Origin: CAZGQY01 sp964528035
GTDB lineage: Bacteria; Pseudomonadota; Gammaproteobacteria; Methylococcales; UBA1147
Reading direction: 5' to 3'
Length of the DNA stretch: 14,286 bases
Assembly (NCBI GenBank): GCA_964528035.1
Contig: CAZGQY010000109.1
Location: forward strand, 1-14,286
Position numbers and translations under genes: made by a program. The notes beneath the pieces were generated by a model. That model saw nothing but the letters and a program-made list of their open reading frames with translations. It had not been told where the DNA came from and did no database searches. Below, in pieces: positions 6,419 through 12,084 of this stretch (positions within the stretch are counted from its first letter, which is position 1; each line of letters opens with the position of its first letter).

Positions 6419-6781
6419 ATGCGCGCAGATATGCTTACTTCGATTCTGACCGAATTGAATGGAACATCAGCTGATATTGAAGCTTCAGGTGTAATATCAA
6501 CCGACGGCTTGATGATGGCTTCAGTGTTACCGCAGGGAATGGATGAAGATCGAGTGGGTGCAATGAGCGCGGCGATGCTTTCTCTCGGGGATCGTACGGC
6601 GCAGGAATTAGTCCGTGGTGTGCTTGAACAAGTGCTAATCAAAGGTGACCTGGGTTATGTATTGATGACTTATGCGGGCCAGGAGGCAGTGTTAACCGTT
6701 ATGGCAAAACCAAATTCCAAGTTAGGTTTGATATTTCTCGACGTAAAACGTGCCGCCGAAAATATTTCAAAAATGGTGTAG
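6419..6781 (+). CDS. Roadblock/LC7 domain protein (MglB-like)
   Basis: This 120-residue single-domain protein has the Roadblock/LC7 layout: helix 1 (about 4-13, LTSILTEL), strands around GVISTDGLMMASVLP (24-38), a long central helix (about 43-71), strands at GYVLMTYAGQEAVLTVMA (79-96) and KLGLIFLDV (101-109), and a final helix. Proteins of this type dimerise and regulate or bind MglA-like GTPases; MglB is the GTPase-activating partner of MglA. The GTPase is two genes upstream. AGAGGA at 6406-6411, 7 bases before the ATG, is a good ribosome binding site. The 197-base upstream gap holds a small hairpin (aacac 6304-6308, gtgtt 6314-6318) and a TTGACT at 6357-6362 but no convincing matched -10, so a separate promoter is possible but unproven. 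It has no signal peptide. Confidence 0.92.
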   Translation: MRADMLTSILTELNGTSADIEASGVISTDGLMMASVLPQGMDEDRVGAMSAAMLSLGDRTAQELVRGVLEQVLIKGDLGYVLMTYAGQEAVLTVMAKPNSKLGLIFLDVKRAAENISKMV

Positions 6782-6785
6782 TATC

Positions 6786-6811
6786 CTGGCTATATTGATC
6801 AATATAGCCAG
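6786..6811. terminator. Perfect 26-bp palindrome after the roadblock gene
   Basis: The arms ctggctatat (6786-6795) and atatagccag (6802-6811) are joined by the self-complementary centre tgatca, so all 26 bases form an uninterrupted palindrome. It starts 5 bases after the roadblock stop codon, where a terminator is expected. No T-run follows on either strand, so it lacks half of an intrinsic terminator. It may be a 3'-end mRNA stabiliser, a terminator needing other factors, or a dimer-binding operator. Confidence 0.5.
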
Positions 6812-7063
6812 CCGCTAAGCGCTATCCTTAGCTACAGCGAAGGTCATTCCCATTCACCGCGTTTAGCTCTAACTTCCTCAACTGCAAGCTATTGTAATTG
6901 GGTTGTTAAAGTTATTTTCTGGCAAATCTTGAATTTCAAAGTCGGTATATGCGAGAGTAGATTTACTAATGTCGTAGTAGACTATGTTCCACGTTCAAAC
7001 GCGCAGAAAAATGACTGTTGACGATCTCTTTTAAGTCAGGCAGCTAAGTGGTAACCTGCGCTG

Positions 7064-7960
7064 ATGTCAATACTATCGATCAACGGGCTGTCAAAACGAT
7101 ACGGGACTACGCATGCGGTTAGGGACTTAAACCTCACAGTTGAGCCAGGTAATGTGTACGGGTTGCTGGGGCCGAATGGCAGCGGTAAATCAACTACGCT
7201 TGCTATGATTCTGGGTGTAACCCGTCCAACTGCCGGGCAATACCAGTGGTTTGACGGTGCCTACTCTGGCGCTCGATCACGTCGGCGTATAGGGTCTATT
7301 CTCGAGCGCCCTAATTTTTATAGCTACCTGAGTGTAGTTCAAAATCTTAAGGTAACCTGTGCAATACGAGGATTAGGGACATCAGCGGATATCGATTCAG
7401 TCCTTAAACTGGTTGGACTTGATGACGCGAAAAATCAACCCTTTGATAATTTATCGCTGGGAATGCAGCAACGATTGGCTATGGCGGCAGCGCTTGTTGG
7501 GGAGACTGATGTATTGGTGCTGGATGAGCCGACCAACGGAGTTGATGCTAAGGGAATTGCTGAAATTCGCCAGATTATTCTGGATGTTGCTTCTCAGGGA
7601 AAAACGATTATTCTTGCCAGCCATATATTGGATGAAGTGCAGAAAGTCTGTACGCATATCAGTATATTGAAAGCAGGCAGAGTTCTCGAATCCGGTTCGA
7701 TTGAAAATCTGTTGTCTGCCGAGGAGTGCATCGAAATTGCCGGTCATGACATGCAGGGATTGTTTCTGGCGATGGAGAATCTGAAACAGTTTGAATCTAT
7801 AGAGCGGCATGAGGAATACTATGTTGCCAGGCTAAGACCCGGTGCCGATATTGCTCAAATCAATGCTCATTTGGTTCACCAGGGACATCCTCCTTTTCAT
7901 TTGAGTCGCATTAAGCAGTCGCTGGAAGCCCGGTTTTTGGAAATTACAGGTGAGCAATGA
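7064..7960 (+). CDS. ABC transporter ATP-binding protein (BcrA/lantibiotic-immunity-like)
   Basis: This 298-residue ATPase powers an ABC exporter together with the next gene. It has Walker A GPNGSGKST at 36-44, the signature LSLGMQQRL at 130-138, Walker B VLVLDEPT at 150-157 with catalytic Glu155, a D-loop with Asp161, and the switch His187 (ASH). The Q-loop position reads GSILERPNFY (77-86), with Glu in place of Gln. This ExPxFY variant is typical of the subgroup that includes bacitracin- and lantibiotic-type ATPases, so it is not a defect. The C-terminal extension after about 215 is also family-typical. Its TGA overlaps the permease ATG by 4 bases (ATGA at 7957-7960). No strong Shine-Dalgarno precedes the ATG; TTGACG at 7018-7023 is a possible -35 without a clear -10. 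The substrate cannot be told, and no bacteriocin gene is nearby. Confidence 0.93.
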   Translation: MSILSINGLSKRYGTTHAVRDLNLTVEPGNVYGLLGPNGSGKSTTLAMILGVTRPTAGQYQWFDGAYSGARSRRRIGSILERPNFYSYLSVVQNLKVTCAIRGLGTSADIDSVLKLVGLDDAKNQPFDNLSLGMQQRLAMAAALVGETDVLVLDEPTNGVDAKGIAEIRQIILDVASQGKTIILASHILDEVQKVCTHISILKAGRVLESGSIENLLSAEECIEIAGHDMQGLFLAMENLKQFESIERHEEYYVARLRPGADIAQINAHLVHQGHPPFHLSRIKQSLEARFLEITGEQ

Positions 7961-8709
7961 TTCGAATATTTCGAGCGGAATGGATTAAAATAATTCATGC
8001 ACGGTCTTTTTGGTCGATGTTATGTACCTATGGTTTTATCTATTCTGTCTGCGTTTACGCATTTGCAAAATTTTTCGCAAGTTTGACGGTAAATGGTGGA
8101 AGCATAGGGACCGCAATTATGAATGGCCCGCAGGCGTGGGCAGCGATTGCCTGGGTCGGTCATTGGCTTAGCTTTCTGTTGGGATTCACTGTTATTCAAT
8201 TGGTATGTAATGAATTTGAATTTCGTACCAATAAGCAGAATATTATCGATGGCTACAGCCCCGCTGAATACTATGCGGGCAAGATTATGCTTGTGCTCGG
8301 TGTATCAATACTGGCCAGTTTGCTGTATATCGTCATTGCTGCAATATCAGCGGGTGCTTATTTTGCTGGTGAAGTCGTGGCGGCTTTCACTCTTGCTTGT
8401 GTCGGTACGCTCAGTTTGGCATTGATATTTGCATTCTTTGCACGCCGGGCGGGTCCTGCGGGCTTTCTATTTTTAGCCTATCCCGTAATATTGGAACCTA
8501 TTATTAACTATTTATTGTCTGGAAATAGTGCCACGGGAATGAGCCAGTTTTTACCTGCGGAAGCGTTTTCGAGATTAACCCCATTCCCTGTTTCGCAATC
8601 ACAATGGGGGGGAGATCTAAATTTTGCTCATAATTCCTTAATTGCAGTCTGTGTTGTAATAGGATTATGGAGCTTAAGTTATTTGGCCTTTAGTTACTCG
8701 GATCGGTGA
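7957..8709 (+). CDS. ABC-2 type transporter permease
   Basis: This 250-residue membrane protein has six likely transmembrane helices at about 19-40, 62-84, 109-134, 139-162, 167-187 and 226-247. Between the second and third lies EFEFRTNKQNIIDG (86-99), a cytoplasmic coupling segment typical of ABC-2 permeases in the BcrB/NatB/lantibiotic group. Its start codon overlaps the ATPase stop by 4 bases, which implies translational coupling and a dedicated pair forming a heteromeric exporter in the inner membrane. GAGCAA just upstream is a weak ribosome binding site. The substrate is unknown. No periplasmic adaptor or outer-membrane protein accompanies it here. Confidence 0.87.
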   Translation: MIRIFRAEWIKIIHARSFWSMLCTYGFIYSVCVYAFAKFFASLTVNGGSIGTAIMNGPQAWAAIAWVGHWLSFLLGFTVIQLVCNEFEFRTNKQNIIDGYSPAEYYAGKIMLVLGVSILASLLYIVIAAISAGAYFAGEVVAAFTLACVGTLSLALIFAFFARRAGPAGFLFLAYPVILEPIINYLLSGNSATGMSQFLPAEAFSRLTPFPVSQSQWGGDLNFAHNSLIAVCVVIGLWSLSYLAFSYSDR

Positions 8710-8719
8710 TGCGGCATAA

Positions 8720-8725
8720 TATAAT
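8720..8725 (+). promoter_or_regulatory. Candidate -10 box upstream of the 5'-nucleotidase gene
   Basis: A perfect TATAAT lies in the 85-base gap between the permease and the 5'-nucleotidase start. The best -35 match at proper spacing is poor, so this is a candidate only. The AT-rich context could make it a chance match. Confidence 0.2.
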
Positions 8726-8794
8726 CAGACTAATTATGGCTTGGCCGGTATCGGTTGATGGTGACTGCCTGAGTTTTTTTGAGAGTGATATTTA

Positions 8795-9730
8795 GTGAGT
8801 GATGGGATAGAAAAACAGGTCAATCCGTTCGGGGCAGAAAAATTAGTGGTCGCGATATCATCACGTGCGTTGTTCGATCTGGATGAATCACACAGAGTTT
8901 TTGAAACCAGTGGCAAAGAGGCATTTTGTAAATATCAGATAGAACGTGAAGATGAACGCTTAGCCCCCGGGGTTGCTTATCCACTGGTTAAAAAACTGCT
9001 TGCATTAAACGACCAATTTCCTGACTCGCCACTGGTTGAAGTAATCCTGTTGTCCAGGAACAGTGCAGACACAGGTTTAAGAATATTTAATTCGATACAG
9101 GTTCACGAGTTGGATATTTCCCGTGCCGCGTTCACCAGTGGCCATTCGCCTTATACCTATATATCGGCCTTTGGAGCACACCTTTTTTTATCCACTAATG
9201 CTGAAGATGTCGTCAAAGCATTGGATGCTGGTTATGCAGCGGCAACGATTTTTCCTGCAAAACCTGGCAATAGCGATGGTGGCCAACTTCGCATCGCGTT
9301 TGATGGAGATGCGGTTCTGTTCTCAGATGAATCGGAACGCATTTATCAATCCCAGGGATTGGCAGCGTTCTCAGAAAATGAAAAGGCAGAAGCAAAAACA
9401 CCCCTGCCTGGTGGGCCATTCAAAGAGTTTTTGGCTGCTTTGCATCGTATACAAGGTCTTTTCGAACCCGGCAACTCACCCATTCGAACAGCCCTGGTTA
9501 CCGCACGGGCGGCTCCGACACATGAACGAGTAGTTAGAACTTTACGCGCCTGGGGTATACGAATCGATGAGGCTTTATTTCTGGGTGGAATGGAAAAAGG
9601 TGCCTTTCTCGATGGTTTTGGTGCAGACATTTTTTTCGATGATCAATTGGGTCATTGCCAGTCGACCAGCGAGCATGTGCCTACCGGACATGTTCCGCAT
9701 GGAGTGGCTAATGACCCTCATCGACCATGA
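8795..9730 (+). CDS. Cytosolic 5'-nucleotidase, cN-I family
   Basis: This enzyme dephosphorylates nucleoside monophosphates in the cytosol. The 311-residue product follows the bacterial cN-I pattern throughout: the HAD-type nucleophile region RALFDLDESHRVF with Asp28 and Asp30, LLSRNSADTGLRIFNSI (85-101), IAFDGDAVLFSDESE (167-181), ALVTARAAPTHERVVRTLRA (233-252), EALFLGGMEKG (259-269) and ADIFFDDQLGH (277-287). The length is full for the family. The start is GTG at 8795 with GAGAG at 8781-8785 nine bases upstream. The last 23 bases overlap, tail to tail, the end of the minus-strand MORN/C13 gene. The 85-base gap after the permease leaves it open whether it belongs to that operon; I see no functional link. 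Confidence 0.92.
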   Translation: MSDGIEKQVNPFGAEKLVVAISSRALFDLDESHRVFETSGKEAFCKYQIEREDERLAPGVAYPLVKKLLALNDQFPDSPLVEVILLSRNSADTGLRIFNSIQVHELDISRAAFTSGHSPYTYISAFGAHLFLSTNAEDVVKALDAGYAAATIFPAKPGNSDGGQLRIAFDGDAVLFSDESERIYQSQGLAAFSENEKAEAKTPLPGGPFKEFLAALHRIQGLFEPGNSPIRTALVTARAAPTHERVVRTLRAWGIRIDEALFLGGMEKGAFLDGFGADIFFDDQLGHCQSTSEHVPTGHVPHGVANDPHRP

Positions 9731-11573
9731 ATTCAAATTTTGTAGGGACTATCTTTTTGGCTTCAGTAACAGATTGTAACCGCTCATGTTGTGCCCGCCA
9801 CTGTTTCAAATAGTTGGAAATGGCCTTCGGGTTTGAAATTTCCGGTTTGGAATGTTGGCTTTTATCGTCGGCGATGATTTCCATTTCCCGTATGAGCACC
9901 AATTCTTTTGCTTTTTCAAAGGCCGCTTCAAAAGACTTCGACACCGGTAGCGCATCAAGAAAAAAAGCCCTTCCAAAGTAAGTCATATCTGCATCGTCTG
10001 AGCAGCCGAAGGATGTTCTGTCATGGGCAGCTGATGTCATTATCAGGCTATGTTTGTTTTTTAGTTCTGGGATGAAACCACCCGAATAGCAGGCGGATAT
10101 AACGATTATTTTCCATTTGACGGGTAAGTCATTAACGATTCTTGCTAAGCGCTTTGCCGGTAAATCAGCGATAGCCAAACCGTCTTGATCCAGTACTAAT
10201 TCATGTTTTTTTGATCCGTGACTGGTCAAATAAATAAACAGTATGTCTTTTTTCTGATCCATCTTAGAGCTAACCCCAAGCAATATCTGTTCAATTCCTG
10301 TGCGGGTTGCAAGTGGGGTGGAATCAACGGTTTTAGGGTTGTTTGCCACGATTACAGAATGACCTTTTGTATTGTAAGATTGGTCAAATATTTTGCGAAT
10401 AGTCGTGACTTCTTTTAAAAAAACGTCCTGTTTACCATCACCTCCGATGCCAACAAAAAATAAATTGATCTGTTTGCTGTCACTTGGGAGCAACCGATTG
10501 ATTGTTGCCTGAATAAGCTGGTTCTGGTTATATAAAACTTTTTCAGTATTGGCTTCACGAGGTTCAGGTTCGATGCCGTCACCAATGTAGTTGCCATACC
10601 TCCATTTGCCTGATAATTGTGTTACGCCGTCATTTGCAACTGCGTAATTTAATATACCTGGTCCGTTGTAGTAGCCATATTTAAACTCTCCCTGGTAACG
10701 ATCTCCGTTTGCGTTTAATAATTCGCCCCGACCATGGTACTTCCAATCTAAGAACTGGCCGTGATAAGTTTGACCCTCTTTAGCATAATAAACACCCTCT
10801 CCAGTGAGTTGTCCCTGTTCAAACTCGCCTTCAAATTGGTCACCATTGTTATTACTGAATTTGCCTTGCCCTTGGTATAACCAGTCTTTAAATTCTCCTT
10901 TGTAGTGATTGTCATGTGCGTCTTCAAAAACACCTGTTCCTGTGAATTGTGATTCAACAAATTCACCTTCATAGCGATCACCAAGATTTGTTTTGTAAAG
11001 ACCAGGTCCATGAAATTCCCCCATTTTAAAATAGCCACGATATGACGAACCATTACTGTATATAAGATGCCCTTCTCCCTGGTATTTACCATTTTCAAAA
11101 TTTCCCACGTAGGATTCATCATCTTTTATGGTTAATGTGCCTGAACCGTGAAATTGGTCGTTTTTGAAATGCCCTATGTAAGATGAACCCCGTTTGGATT
11201 CCTTCTGTCCAAAGCCATCAAAATGGAAATTCTTGAATTGCCCTTTATATTCAATGCCTGCTGTCGTTTTTAAATACCCCTGTCCTGTCAATATACCCTC
11301 AACAAACTGGCCCTCATAGAGGTCACCTTTTGCTGTTAGCAATTTGCCCTGGCCGGAGAAAAGGCCATTGTCGAACATTCCATGATAGCTGCGTCCGTTT
11401 GCCCAAATTATTTTTCCTTCACCGGTAAATTGGCCTTCTCTGATTTGTCCATAATACTTGCCACCATCGGGTAAAAGTGCAGAAGCCGGAATGATAAAGG
11501 TTTCTGTATCGTATTTTGTGAAAAGCAATAAAGAAACAATCAGGGAAATGACCAAGGTGATATTTTTTTTCAC
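9708..11573 (-). CDS. MORN-repeat protein with C-terminal caspase-like peptidase C13 domain
   Basis: The 621-residue product has a hydrophobic N-terminus (about 4-19), a signal peptide or membrane anchor with no clear cleavage site. Residues 40-316 hold twelve MORN repeats of almost exactly 23 residues (Y-x-G-x-F...G-x-G pattern, as in YEGEF and TGEG), then a partial thirteenth to about 333. Residues about 368-560 are a clan CD cysteine peptidase domain. It has strands ending in IYLTSHG with catalytic His452, and IVISACYSGGF with catalytic Cys495. SACYSGG and the TSAAHD segment (513-518) fit peptidase family C13 (legumain/GPI8-like). The start is GTG at 11573, with AAGAAGGA on the minus strand (11582-11589) eight bases upstream. 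MORN repeats usually bind membranes or proteins, so a membrane-associated protease is likely. Substrates and location are unknown. Confidence 0.92.
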   Translation of the reverse strand: MKKNITLVISLIVSLLLFTKYDTETFIIPASALLPDGGKYYGQIREGQFTGEGKIIWANGRSYHGMFDNGLFSGQGKLLTAKGDLYEGQFVEGILTGQGYLKTTAGIEYKGQFKNFHFDGFGQKESKRGSSYIGHFKNDQFHGSGTLTIKDDESYVGNFENGKYQGEGHLIYSNGSSYRGYFKMGEFHGPGLYKTNLGDRYEGEFVESQFTGTGVFEDAHDNHYKGEFKDWLYQGQGKFSNNNGDQFEGEFEQGQLTGEGVYYAKEGQTYHGQFLDWKYHGRGELLNANGDRYQGEFKYGYYNGPGILNYAVANDGVTQLSGKWRYGNYIGDGIEPEPREANTEKVLYNQNQLIQATINRLLPSDSKQINLFFVGIGGDGKQDVFLKEVTTIRKIFDQSYNTKGHSVIVANNPKTVDSTPLATRTGIEQILLGVSSKMDQKKDILFIYLTSHGSKKHELVLDQDGLAIADLPAKRLARIVNDLPVKWKIIVISACYSGGFIPELKNKHSLIMTSAAHDRTSFGCSDDADMTYFGRAFFLDALPVSKSFEAAFEKAKELVLIREMEIIADDKSQHSKPEISNPKAISNYLKQWRAQHERLQSVTEAKKIVPTKFEFMVDEGH

Positions 11574-12084
11574 TTTTAAGATCCTTCTTTAGTTTATAGT
11601 TGGGTTCAGAAAATGTTGTATTTGGCGTTACAAATTGATTTTCTGAAACAATTAGATCAAGTTAAAAAAAATGTAGTGATTGCTCTCCTATTGTAGTCGC
11701 TCCAACAATTGGAAACTTAGCGCTCCTATAATAAATTGTTGAAAATGAGTAGTGAATTTATATTCGCCGCAACAAATTTACCTGGAATGTGTCTAAATAA
11801 CGAGTAATTCATCAGTACAAACTGGGCAAAGTACTGAAAGAATCTCTGTTTTTGGACAATATACGACAGGATGGTTGGAAATCGAAAATAACCGAAACAC
11901 TAATGAAACTCTACAGTCCAGGGATTCCACGAGGGAGTAAGTAGATGGATATTCGGGCTATAAGGAGCGAGGATTCAATAACTAGTGTCCCAAACGCCAA
12001 GTTGGTCGAGTAAACAGATATTTATTCATTAATTAAGAAGGTTAACGCAATAAACCAGGCCTCAATTCAGGATCATTCGACGCA
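11574..12084. other. Gene-poor intergenic region between divergent genes
   Basis: These 511 bases separate the minus-strand MORN/C13 gene from the plus-strand PutA-type gene and should hold both promoters. Visible items are a 9-bp inverted repeat, tcagaaaat (11606-11614) and attttctga (11638-11646), near the MORN/C13 start, and a perfect TATAAT at 11727-11732 with no good -35. Two tiny plus-strand ORFs are adjacent: 11903-11944 (13 residues) and 11945-12013 (22 residues). The second is preceded by GAGGGAG at 11931-11937. I do not call either a gene. No proline-responsive operator could be recognised. Confidence 0.5.

Noticed and set aside
7064..8709. Bacteriocin or lantibiotic biosynthesis locus
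   Set aside because: The ATPase and permease resemble that subgroup, but no precursor peptide, modifying enzyme or immunity lipoprotein is nearby.
10748..11122. Minus-strand frame of 124 codons inside the MORN region
   Set aside because: It is an alternative frame of the regular MORN repeats, kept open by their repeated codons.
10670..11420. DNA tandem repeat or CRISPR-like array
   Set aside because: The roughly 69-base period reflects the 23-residue MORN repeats; units are diverged at DNA level and there are no spacers between identical repeats.
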